Below are positions 45,436 through 56,067 of a stretch of 64,000 bases of DNA, piece after piece (within the stretch, counting starts at the first letter, position 1; each line of letters begins with the position of its first letter). Both the position numbers and the translations under genes were made by a program. The notes below the pieces were generated by a model. It made no database searches and was not told the origin of the DNA. It saw only the letters and a list, made by a program, of their open reading frames with translations. This stretch comes from Prunus persica (Eukaryota; Streptophyta; Magnoliopsida; Rosales; Rosaceae): assembly GCF_000346465.2 (NCBI RefSeq), contig NC_034011.1, positions 22,456,264 through 22,520,263 on the forward strand. Direction: 5' to 3'.

Positions 45436-47919
45436 CTAGTATTGCCTTGTCTCGAATATACCATTTCGATTTGCTGGGAAGTTGCCCTTTACTACCAATA
45501 CGAAAATACTCATACTTTCCATGTCGAGTCTCACGAACCTTTTGTTCCAATATGGATGAAATGCAGTACTTCTTTTCAATCTAGTATCCATCATTTCCCA
45601 TAAAGACCTCCAGAAATGGCCTAAGAATCGACTGTCTCTATCAGAAATAATCGATGTAGGTAAGCCAAAATACTTCCAAACATGTTGGAAAAATAACTTA
45701 GCAGCTCCTTCTCCAGTAACGGTCTTCTTGCATGGAATGAGAATCACCATCTTACTGAAACGATCTACCACCACAAACAAGTAGTCATTTCCAGACTTGG
45801 TTTTAGGCAATCCACCTAAGAAATCCATCGAGATACTCTCCCAAGGTCGGCTAGGTACTGGCAATGGAAGATACAGTCCTAACTTTCTATTGGAAGGCTT
45901 TGATGTGTTGCATAGAACACAACCTCGAATGTATCGTGAAACATTGAGATGCATCTTTGGCCAATACACATAGCGACGAAGATTCAATAAAGTCTTCTCA
46001 ACTCCAAAATGTCCTGCTACTTTGGAAGTATGAGCCTCACGAATCCACTGCAATCTGTCGCCATCTTCTGGAATGCACAATTGTGTTCCCTTGTACATTA
46101 GTCCATCCTTCAATTGGAACTCACTAGTCTTTCCTTGTTGTAGCTTGGCATATGCTGAGTTGAAATCAGTATCTGTGTCATACCCTTTGGCATATTCAGA
46201 AGGAACAATGGGTTGGATTTGCATAGCCACCAGCAATGTGGAACTAACTGGTGTAGGTGGTCTAGATAACATATCTGCCAACTTATTAGTTGTTCCTTTC
46301 TTGTACTTTATCACAATATTGAATTGTTGTAGGTAAGACATCCATTTCATATGGCGAGCATGCTGCAACTTAGACTGTGTAGTTAAAAATTGAAGAGGTT
46401 TATGATCTGAGTGAACTACAACTTTTTTTCCCAACAAGTAAGCTCTCCAATGCTTCACTGCTTGATGCATTGCATACAGCTCCTTGTCATAAGTTGGATA
46501 ATTCAATACCGGTCCACTAAACATCTCAGAATGGTATGCAACTGGTTTCCCATCCTGAAATAATACGGCTCCCATTGCATAGTTTGATGCATCTGCTTCT
46601 ACGTCAAATGGTTTCTGCAGATTCGGTAATGCTAGTACTGGGGCCTCTGTAATCTTTCGTTTCAACAATTGGAAAGATTCTTCATGGTTTCTCGACCATT
46701 CAAACTTTTGATTGGCTTTTGTAAGTGAATGTAAGGGTGCTGCAATTTGTGAAAAGTGCCGAATAAACTTTCGCAAATATTGACATGCACCTATAAAGCT
46801 CCGAACTTCAATCACTGAACGGGGTGTAGGCCATTGAGAAATCACATGTACTTTCTCTAGGTCCATTTTCAGTTCTCCTGCACCAACAATGAATCCCAGG
46901 TATACGAGGTGTTGTTTCCCAAATTCACACTTCTTACCATTTAATTATAATTGATTTGTTCGTAGAACCTCCAAAACTTGAGCAATATGATGAAGATGGT
47001 CCTCCCATGTGACACTAAAAATGAGAATGTCATCTAAGTATACAATGACGAAGTCGTCAATGAAAGGGCGGAGTACCTCATTCATCAATCGCATGAAGGT
47101 AGCTGGAGCATTACATAACCCGAATGGCATGACTAACCACTCGAAGAGTCCCTGCTTTGTTTTGAATGCAGTCTTCCAAGTATCTTCTTCATGTATGCGG
47201 ACTTGGTGATAGCCAGATTTGAGATCAAGCTTAGTGAAGTAGTGTGCACCATGTAGTTGATCTAGTAGGTCATCAATCCTCGACAATGGATACCGATTCT
47301 TAATGGTTATTTTGTTGAGTGCCCTATAATCAACACACATACGCCAGCCTCCGTCTTTCTTAGGCACAAGTAACACTGGCGAACCACATGGGGAGCAGCT
47401 AGGTTTGATGATTCCTTGTTCAAGAAGTCCCTGAATTTGCTTTTTGATCTCGTCAGATTCCATCAAAGAAGTACGATACAGACCTAAGTTTGGTAGAGGT
47501 GAATCTCCTACCAACTGGATCTCATGCTCTATAGCTCTCTGTGGTGGCAAACCTTGCACATCATGAAATAAGTCCTTGAACTTCTCCTGCAATTTTCCTA
47601 TGTCTGAGCATTGCGTAGGAGATAAAGACAATGTAGACAATGTCACAGCTCCAGAACTTTGATCTTGTGGTCGAATCATCAACAAAACAAATCGCCCACA
47701 TGAATTGACTAACCTCTTGGCTTGGTTAGCTGTCAGCAAATTATCTGTAAGCAAATTATTTGTAGCTTGAGGCTTGCAAGCGTTGATGTGGAACTCCTTC
47801 CCATCCTTCACAAGTCGATACTTGCGAAGCCTCCGATAGTGGATGGCATCTCGGTCCCATAAATATGGACTGCCTAATATGACTTGGCAAACATCCAAAG
47901 GAACCACCTCACATGTCAC
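45436..47919 (-). pseudogene. Gypsy pol: RT, RNase H, integrase with stops
   Basis: RT with the catalytic YLDD (VIVYLDDILIFS), then a TAA after VLRTNQL at about 46942, then the RT thumb and RNase H (DASNYAMGAVLFQDG, VVHSDHKPLQFL), integrase zinc part (GHFGVEKTLLNL..YVYWPKM, CVLCNTSK) and core (MDFLGGLPKT, VVVDRFSKM, ISDRDSRF). After RSTAFHP, where QTDGQ is expected, the sequence jumps to WNKRF; a piece of the integrase end (RETRHGKYEYFRIG) follows in another frame. So the core glutamate and C-terminus are lost. Confidence 0.9.
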
Positions 47920-47931
47920 CTCATCGATATA

Positions 47932-49332
47932 TCAATTGGTGATAGCAAATTTGAAGGTACATTGCTTCGTGATCTGTAAGTCAACATCTTTCTGAATCCA
48001 TCCTAGCGGGTACGGCTTAGGATGTGGTGTGGTTTCTAAACCCACTTTTCTTACTAAAGCCTCTGAAATCAGGTTTTTCTGACTTCCAGGGTCAATGATA
48101 GCTTGTACAACACTTTGCTTCACCTGAATATTCACATGAAACAACTCTTCACGGTTGTATGTGTCTTCAATATCTGCTGGTCTTGTCATAAGGGTAAGTG
48201 TAACATCAGGTTGCTTCAATTCTGGAAGCTCTTCTGCTTGTTGTATAGTTAAGGTGGCTTTTCTGTCATTTCTCCCCTGGTTGTTTTTCTCGCGCTTTGG
48301 CCGTAACTCAGGATGGAGTATCCAGCACTTGTCTTTGGCATGTCTACTGGTTTGACAGTGATCACAGTATACCTTCTGTGTCTGACCTTCCTTGCTCTGC
48401 TTCCCCTTTTTCTGCCAGTCAGTTTTGTTGACAAGTTTTGATCTGTCATCCTTCTTGTCAGTTCTTTTATTTTTCGCCTCAATGGCGATGGCCTTCATAG
48501 TAGCTTCTTCAATGGTGTCTACGGTGAACAATTTTAGTTCTTTCCGTATGTAGTCGGCAAGACCTCCGGTATACTTCATGAAAACGTCGTAGTCATCGAC
48601 GTCAATGTCTAGAACCATAGCTTGGTTGTGAAACTCTGTTGTATACTCTTGTACATGTTGTCCAAATCTTTGTCTGAAGTGTTGCCATTTATACCATCTT
48701 TCATCTTCATAGCCAACTGGATAAAATTGTTTTCTCAAAAGCTTCTTGAAGTTCTTCCAAGTCAATTTTGAGACATCATACCGTCTCTGATAGGACTTCC
48801 ACCATGTAAGGGCATGGCTTGAAAGTTTCAAACTCGCAAATTTTATTTTTTGCACATTAGAATACTTATAAACTGTGAAATAAGTTTCTAATGTGTCTAC
48901 CCAGTTATCTAGCTTTTCAGGATCAACATCTCCTTTATATATAGGGATGTCAACCTTAAAATCAATCTTTAAGGTATCAATAGAATTTTTATTGTCACCT
49001 GATTCAGCTTCCTTTTTCGTTGGATCAGCTTTTATGTCGTCTTCATCTTTGCTATCCTCAACAACCTTTTTCTTGAGCTTTTGATCAGGCTCGGATGAAG
49101 TTGATGGACGTGAAGATTTTCCAGTTTTCAAACTCTCCACGAGTTTAAGGATTGATGCAGACAAGTTTTCAACTTGTTGCTCAAGTTTAGTGATGCGATC
49201 GCCATCATTAGATGTATCTTGTTTGTTTTCTCCAGTCATATTGCCTCTCTTGGACCTTGGCTTTCGGTGTACGAGCAAAGGACCCAAAAGTTCTTCTCCA
49301 GAAGCTTTGCGTTGGTTGCGAGTTGAGACCAT
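47932..49332 (-). CDS. Gypsy gag and protease frame
   Basis: 466 codons. It starts MVSTRNQRKASGEELLGP just inside the primer-binding site. Residues about 125-280: retrotransposon gag (LDNWVDTLETYF, LTWWKSYQRR, FHNQAMVLD); then a zinc knuckle (CDHCQTSRHAKDKC) and an aspartic protease (IIDPGSQKNLI; active site DPG instead of the usual DSG). It ends at a TGA (47932-47934) in FAIT N*YIDEV; beyond it the same frame runs on into RT, so the TGA is either a mutation or a readthrough point between protease and RT. Confidence 0.85.
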   Translation of the reverse strand: MVSTRNQRKASGEELLGPLLVHRKPRSKRGNMTGENKQDTSNDGDRITKLEQQVENLSASILKLVESLKTGKSSRPSTSSEPDQKLKKKVVEDSKDEDDIKADPTKKEAESGDNKNSIDTLKIDFKVDIPIYKGDVDPEKLDNWVDTLETYFTVYKYSNVQKIKFASLKLSSHALTWWKSYQRRYDVSKLTWKNFKKLLRKQFYPVGYEDERWYKWQHFRQRFGQHVQEYTTEFHNQAMVLDIDVDDYDVFMKYTGGLADYIRKELKLFTVDTIEEATMKAIAIEAKNKRTDKKDDRSKLVNKTDWQKKGKQSKEGQTQKVYCDHCQTSRHAKDKCWILHPELRPKREKNNQGRNDRKATLTIQQAEELPELKQPDVTLTLMTRPADIEDTYNREELFHVNIQVKQSVVQAIIDPGSQKNLISEALVRKVGLETTPHPKPYPLGWIQKDVDLQITKQCTFKFAITN

Positions 49333-49354
49333 AAACCACCGTCACCCACTCGGA

Positions 49355-49372
49355 TCTGGTGCTCTGATACCA
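49355..49372 (-). other. Primer-binding site of the gypsy element
   Basis: Minus strand TGGTATCAGAGCACCAGA, the complement of plant initiator tRNA-Met, two bases from the LTR at 49375. Confidence 0.9.
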
Positions 49373-49374
49373 CT

Positions 49375-49779
49375 TGATCCAAAACTTCTAGTCGATAGAA
49401 CTATGAATTCCTAGTTTATAGGAATAAGGGAACGAAAGGAATTTTAAGACAATTAGAGAAACAAAAGGAAGAAGCTAAGGAACTGCTTTGAGTTCTGCCT
49501 TTTAGAATTGCTTCCTTATTTCAATGAATAACTTACATATTTATACAAGGTTCGGTTGCTAAAATTAACTAAACTAAAATAGTAAATTATTTTAAGCCAT
49601 AAAGAATGAATGGCCTAAAATCTTACTTAATTTGAACCATTAACTTTTTATGGTTTATAACAATTCGTTATAAACCATTAGTTTTTATGGTTTTAAATAA
49701 CTTAATAATATAATATAATATAATAAATTATAATTATATTATATTATGTTTATTTTTGTTGGTAGATCCTCCTGGATCA
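49375..49779 (-). repeat. 5' LTR of the gypsy element (405 bp)
   Basis: Same length as its partner at 44972-45376. It contains an inverted repeat TTTTTATGGTTTATAAC... GTTATAAACCAT, also in the partner. Confidence 0.95.
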
Positions 49780-50159
49780 AAAGGTTTTTCACAACATGAA
49801 CAATACAGAGTTGCTATGGAGAGCTTCCATGACTCCTAGGATTCCTGACTATCCATTCCATCAAGTTCTCAAGGTTCTGCTTTCATGTTCATGACAAGGG
49901 GACTTGTGAATTGATATTCATATTAAAGCACGCCAATTGCCAATTATTTATTTGGGTAGTTGTTAATTAATTTAGAAAAGTGGAAAGTTTGCTAGGTTAA
50001 TAAGGGTAAATCAGGAAAAATCTTATTGAAGTATTGTTTCTCTCTCATAATAATGTTATTAAATAAATAAAAAATAAAAAAATTAACCATAGTTAAACCC
50101 ATGGATATGTGTCAACTTTTGGGAGGGGTGGTGAGGGTACACCTAAGGTTAAGGTGGTG

Positions 50160-50770
50160 AGCAAAAATGCACCCTTTCTCTAATATTTTCTTTTGGACCT
50201 TCTCCATTTTCCTCATGACATGTATCACTTTCCTTACACTTAAAACAATGTCATCAATGCATCACACAAGCTCATTTTTCTTTTCCAAATTAACCCTTAT
50301 TAAATGTATTATTATTATTATTATTATTATTATTACAACAAGCTAGTATTTTAACAACTTTCTTTCCACCTTATTAAAAATATTAAATAAGAAAAAAAAA
50401 ATTAGGTTTTTATATATAAAAATGTATTTGATTTTTGTTTTTCCACCATATTAAAAAATTAAATAAGAAAAAACATAGGTTTTTATATATATATATATAT
50501 ATATATAAGTCTGATTTTCGTTTTTCCAAAGAATACAGATTATAACTCACTAAAAAAAAACACACTTTTTTTTCAAAAAAAATAATTTGACTTTTTTTAT
50601 TTATTATTTATTTTTAATAAGGTGGTAAGAAAATTGTAAAAAAAATTAATACATTTAATAAGGGTTAGCTTGGAAAACAAAATTTAAGTGTAAGGAAAGT
50701 GACACATGTCATGAGGAAAAGGGAGAAGGTCCAAAAGAGAAGGTTAGAGAGAAGGTTGCTAACATTCCCC
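50160..50770. mobile_element. Foldback/MITE-like inverted repeat
   Basis: CTTTTGGACCTTCTCC and TCCTTACACTTAAAA (50190-50250) and AACCCTTATTAAATGTATT (50290-50309) recur as reverse complements at 50640-50745. The middle is A/T-rich with a (TTA)n run at about 50308-50336 and an (AT)n run near 50490. I could not fix the target duplication. Confidence 0.65.
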
Positions 50771-52017
50771 TACAAAATTTCACACCAAATATGTATCAAT
50801 CAATAGAAACAGAATCAACTATTACTAATCAGGGGCGGAGCCAACAATAGACCAGTGTGGTCCCAAGCCCCCACTCTATTTTTACCTCTTCTATTTGTAT
50901 ATTATATATGATATATAATATTTAGTATATTAGGTTAGTTTTAGGATATTTACCCTTAAAATAAAATAACATATTAGATTCTGTTGGTATCAAATTTCTT
51001 GATCACTCTTCTACTCATCTCCCTCATATCTTCTAGGTTAGTTTATGACACTTGCACTAAAAACTCCTACCCTCTGTTTGGATAAGGACAAATAGCTCAG
51101 AATTTAACAGAAGAAATTGACAATTCCCTTGTTTGACAACTGAAGCGCGGAATTTATTAAATGAAGCTCGAAAAAAGTTGTGAAAATTGGGGCATCAAAT
51201 TCCCGAGTTTTATTTCCACCAAAATAGGCATCATTTCACAATTTCTACGTAATTTTCAATTCTTTCATCTAATCGAAATATTGCACTTTATGAACTGTTT
51301 ATTTTTCTATTTCTTTTCTCTGTTGGAATATAAATTATTAATTTTAAGTTTTTAATAGTGTAGATGATGAAATTAGTAGTTAACCCATTTAAAATATGAA
51401 ATTCATAATAATTTTGAGGAGAAGACAAATTTTAAGAAGGGCCCTCTAATATGAAATCCTGACTCTATCATTGGTACTGACGAAGGCATTTAGCCCAAGT
51501 ATGAATGATATGACCTTCCACTATACAACTAAAACACAAAACAGCAAAGACATATCACGCAGGGGAAAGTGTAGGACCCCCCGATAGACTTATCTCAACA
51601 GAAGAAACATGCCTTTCTGCCAATGTAAAAGCCAAGGCTGGCTCTTAGATGAAACTAGGGGAGGGCATCGGGATCGGAAAACCAGAACATCAAACCAGAC
51701 CGAAAGAAAAAAATCTAAAAAAATCGGTTGACTAGAAAAGTCAACAAACAGGCACTGAATCGGATCGGACTAATTCAAACCGATTTTGATTCTGGTTTTA
51801 TGTCACTCAAAACTAAACCGGACCAAATTGAACCGGCTAAGTTAATTTAATATATATATATATATATGTATATATGTTAAAATATCAATTTCTTAGGCCC
51901 AAACCCAACTATTTCAATAGACCAACAAAAACCCAAATTTCTTTTCTCATTTCCCAAGCTCAACAAGCCATACTAAATACTAATATCCTAATCCTATTTC
52001 TTTTCTCATTTCCCAAA
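50771..52017. other. Transposon-derived intergenic DNA; no gene seen
   Basis: AGGGGCGGAGCCAACAATAG at 50831 and its later partner near 51440-51470 resemble the ends of plant DNA transposons; a similar start (AACGGATCTAGAAATTTTTC) is at 57709. 51660-51850 is a degenerate AACCGG-rich repeat. Confidence 0.4.
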
Positions 52018-52290
52018 CCCAACTAGTACTGATGATTTACCTTCTCCTGTTACCAGTGACGGTACCATCAACCTCACCCCTTCCTTACCTTTGTCTTATG
52101 CGCTCTTGGTTTCTAATATTCATTGCAACTTGTTATATGTTGGTCGTTTACTTGATACACTTAATGCGTTTGCTACTTTCTATTCTACCCATTAATTGTT
52201 CTTTTCAGGATCTCATAACTCATGAGATGATTGGGCATGATAAACGGATAGGGGATTGTATTACTTGACTTACCGATAAGATATAAGCTT
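52018..52290 (+). pseudogene. Copia GAG-pre-integrase fragment
   Basis: Read on the plus strand the segment gives LLYVGRLLDTLNAFATFY, then a stop, then FQDLITHEMIGHDKRIGD, typical of the copia pre-integrase region. Both ends fade out. It belongs to an older copia insertion. Confidence 0.8.
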
Positions 52291-52412
52291 TTCACTCTAT
52301 AATTTACCGGTAAAATATATGATTTTCACACTATAATTTACCAGTGAGATATAGGGCTTTCACTAACTTACCGATAAAATATAGGTTTTCCACTCTTTAA
52401 CTTACTGGTACC
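52262..52412. repeat. Minisatellite with TTACCGGTAAAATATA-like units
   Basis: About four imperfect units of 35-45 bp: TTACCGATAAGATATAAG, TTACCGGTAAAATATATG, TTACCAGTGAGATATAGG, TTACCGATAAAATATAGG, each followed by TTTTCACTCT-like sequence. Confidence 0.8.
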
Positions 52413-52799
52413 TTTGGCCTTTGGGTGCTTTACAAGGCAAATTTGTATCTGTTGTGTTCTTTTTAGCAAGGATGCTATCAATAACTCAATTCAAGCAAAA
52501 AAAAAAAAAATTTCTCTCCAACTCATTGCCAATAATTTCACTTTGTCGTTCAGGGGTGAAAAGCCGAGAGAGTCAGAGAGAAAAATACGACGAGGGAGAG
52601 AGAGTAATTATTTGTAAAAACAATATAAAACAAAAGATAAAAAATGTAATCTTGGGTTTTATAAATAGGTGAAATGGTATTTTATTGAGGCTAGCAACAC
52701 CAGCCATTAGATTAAATCGAACGGATGTAACAAGTTTGGACCTCAGGAGAGCAGCACTGTTGTCTCTAATATGCAAATATTTTATTAAAATTGGAACAT

Positions 52800-55700
52800 C
52801 TATCGACCTTCTGCCAAACTAATGGTGACTGTATTGTTGGAAAAACTTGCAGGTGTTTGACCAGAAGAACTAACAGCAGCAGGTATGGAATTCTTGTGAG
52901 TTGAAAAGGCAGGTTCCTTGGAAGGTGGAAGTGATGTGGCTTCATTGGCCTGCAGCATACGAATTACAGAAGACATTGTTGGTCGATCAGCCGGAGCTTC
53001 TTGAACACACAAAAACCCTACATGGATACACTTCAAAGCTTCATCAGGGGGGCATGTTTCCCTAACTGATGCATCAATCACCTCCATTCCTCTACCTTCT
53101 TTCCACAATTCCCATGCCTAATTAAGATTTAAAATACTTAAACTTCAATTTTACGGTTAATCACAAATTTACAAGGCATACCCACAGAAAGGAACATATA
53201 TAGTTTAGAATTATTTATACTTACCCATCCAGCAAGAGTTGGTGAATGTTCACAGCGGTAAAAAGCAGCATTCTTCTTTCCACTTACAATTTCCAACAAC
53301 AACACTCCAAAACTAAACACATCTAGTTTCTCAGAGAAATGGCCATATCTTGCATACTCTGGCGACATGTATCCGCTGCATGAGTTGATGGTAGAGAGGT
53401 AAGCAATAGTAATGATAGCATAAGGTTTAGCAAATGAATGAAAACATGCCCTACATATAAATACTTACTATGTGCCAACAACCCTATTGGTATTTGCTTC
53501 AGTCTGATTTATTTCGAAAATCTTAGCCATTCCGAAGTCTGAAATTTTGGGGTTCATTGCTCCATCCAACAGCACATTACTTGCTTTCAAGTCCCTGTGA
53601 ATGATTTTCAATCTAGAGTACTTGTGGATATAAAGTAGTCCCTGAGCAATACCTTCTATAATTCGAAAACGTCTTCCCCAATCTAATTCTGTATTGTTAG
53701 ATGGAGCTGATAGGACAAACCATGAAGAAAAAATGAGCCAAGTGTTTTTCTTTTTTCATTTTTTATATGAAATGCTGGACAAATGGAAAAAGATCTTGCA
53801 TTACACGACTTTTGCCGTACGAGAAATCAACAATATCAAACAATCAAATCTTAGAAGGAATGAGGATATACCAAACAAAAGTTTGTCCAAACTTCGATTG
53901 GGCATGAACTCATAGATCAAGATGAGTTCCTCCTCTTCAATACAGCAACCCAAGAGCCTAACAAGATTGGTATGCTGGAGCTTTGCTATAAGCTTTAACT
54001 CATTCATAAACTCCAGATGTCCTTGGGCTGACTTTTTTGACAGCCTTTTTATGGCTACTTCTTGATTTTCAAGCAACACCCCCTGTAGTGGAAGGAAAAT
54101 TCGGCACAAAGTGAACCACCATTTTACCAATTCTACTTAATTAGGAAAAAGGTTATTAGGAGAACAAGAAAAGAAATTATAATATTTATGAAAGAACAAC
54201 TTTAATTAGCATTACAAAGTGGAAGTGTCACCTTATAAACAGGGCCAAATCCTCCCTCTCCCAGTTTATTGGCTACACTGAAGTTGTTTGTTGCAGCTAA
54301 AACTCTCTTTAAACTGAAGAGTGGTAGTTCTGCATCATTCTTCGCAGCTTCAGCTCTGGCTTTACTTATAGTCTCACTCATGCTGCCTTCCGTGCTCCCT
54401 GTTTCATTCTTATTATTAGAGCATCGGTTCTTTGGAACACTAGAATATATGTGTTTGTGTGAATGAGAAAGAGAAGGGTGGTAGCACTATACCTTCCATT
54501 CCCAAGTATTTCTTCCAAAAGAAATAGCCAAGAACTAATGTAATCAATACCCCTGTTGCCGACGCTATTCCAATTACAGGGGACTTTTTCAATACATTGT
54601 GGGAATGACTCTTAAGACCTGCCAAGAAAAGAAAAAAGAATGACCTATAAAATGATTGCTGTAAGCGTCATTTCTGGCCAACTACTGTCTGCTACGGATT
54701 CTAATTGGCAAATCCATGCACAAAAAAGCAAAAGAACACAAAACTTACCTAGTTGGGAGCCATGAACACGAATATAAACATCATGCCCATAATTTTGTAA
54801 ACTCGGGGAATCAACAGGTTGATTATCTAGAATATCCATCAAGTCACCAAACCATGTCAGACATTTCCTAATGCTTCCTGCTGTCACATTTGGATAAGCA
54901 TAAGCTGTGCAAGAGCAGTTCTGGAAGCATTTAGATTCACACGCACTCATACTCATATTTTCTAACAGAACAGCATGATCTGGCAGCTTTAGCTTAGAAA
55001 ATTTTGAAAACCCATCTTCTTTACACATCAATGCTTTCTCTGGAACACAGCCACCAACCCAATTCCCCTTATCCCATTGGTCTTGGAATTTTGGCCGAAA
55101 ACCTGTCAAACACTTGCATGGTGATGAGAGGGTTTCATTTTTATCATTGCAGGCACCATATGGACCGCAATGATTATAGAAATCACATGTATCAACAGGC
55201 TTCTTCCACCATGAAAACCATTTTTTACTGAAATCTAGCCACAGAAGCAGCTCAATCTGCCCATTTGGATTCAATATGACCCTCATTTTGACTGAATTAT
55301 CTCAGACACCATAAGTAACGTAAACCTCTTCAGCATCCAAGTTTGTAAGTAAGGAAGTAAGCGGTTCCATTTAACGATGGAGCATGATCACCATCAACAC
55401 CAAAGTCTGTGTTCGTCTCCTTGCCAACGTACAAATCACTTCTCCAATATATAGCATTTTCCTTCCAGATAACAAGCTGGCCAGGCACTTTAGGATCAAT
55501 GCCTGAGGTAAACTTTCCGGGTTGTGGATCGTCAAGTGCTGCCCAGGATGTAAGGGCCCTTCGTTGGCTCGTCCTTTTATTAAAGCTAAGCTTCATGTTA
55601 GCCAAAAGTGTATCAGAGGGATTATCGAAGCTCTGCCACAGAGTATCTTCTCCAAATCTAAGTTGAAGATCTCCATTATCTACTAGTACACCAGTTGTCC

Positions 55701-56067
55701 CATTCATTGCAGAAGCAGGTACTGATGTATTAGAAGACCAGATAACTTTTCTAGTCCCATCCACAGTGTCCAACACCACTAGATTCCCATCACCGCTGAG
55801 CGTAAACACACCCGGAGAATCAAGTGGGGATTCTCTGTTAGCTACCCATATTATTGGTGTCTTTGGGATTTTGTTGTACCATATACCAAGGAAGTATTTG
55901 GTAGAATTTTCAGGACTGACGAAGCCTAATGCAAAGGTCCCAAGGGAAGAAATCAAGGTCTGCTTTCCAATGATAGATTTTCCTGGTCCTAAATTGTCTT
56001 GGCTGATACAAATTGGCAAGACAAGAGATAGAAGTAGCAAAGCAAGACCAAGATTGAGCCACTCCAT
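52800..56067 (-). pseudogene. G-type lectin S-receptor-like Ser/Thr kinase, copy 4 (broken)
   Basis: Exons by eye: 56067-54749, 54618-54493, 54398-54232, 54082-53872, 53706-53469, 53375-53225, 53117-52800. Signal peptide (MEWLNLGLALLLLSLVLPIC), lectin (IIWVANRESPLDSPG), S-locus, EGF-like (CDFYNHCGPYGAC), PAN (CFQNCSCTAYAY), membrane helix and kinase ([25 protein letters not shown]). Two lesions, both in exon 1: a one-base insertion near 55347 (ends the frame at TYKLGC) and a TGA at 55302-55304 where relatives have the Ser of GVSDNS. All kinase exons are intact. One extra feature is an insert (FGVDGDHAPSLNG) in the S-locus domain. Confidence 0.9.

Larger units (their letters stand above)
44972..49779 (-). 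mobile_element. Ty3/gypsy retrotransposon, complete ends, young LTRs
   Basis: 4808 bp with LTRs at 44972-45376 and 49375-49779 and a perfect 5-bp target duplication AAAGG (44967-44971, 49780-49784). Order on the minus strand: LTR, primer-binding site, gag-protease, RT, RNase H, integrase, polypurine tract, LTR. The order RT before integrase is that of gypsy. The coding part has two stops and a truncated, frame-shifted integrase end. Confidence 0.95.
44776..49932. mobile_element. Inverted-repeat element that hosts a gypsy insertion
   Basis: CGTGCTTTAATATGAATATC at 44776 recurs as reverse complement ending at 49932, and the arms match for about 110 bp (to GGATAGTCATG). Without the gypsy insertion it would be about 350 bp. 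CAATTATTTATTTGG stands on both sides (44761-44775, 49941-49955), a possible target duplication, but the right copy is shifted by 8 bp. Its insertion removed or displaced the 5' end of kinase copy 3. Confidence 0.7.
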
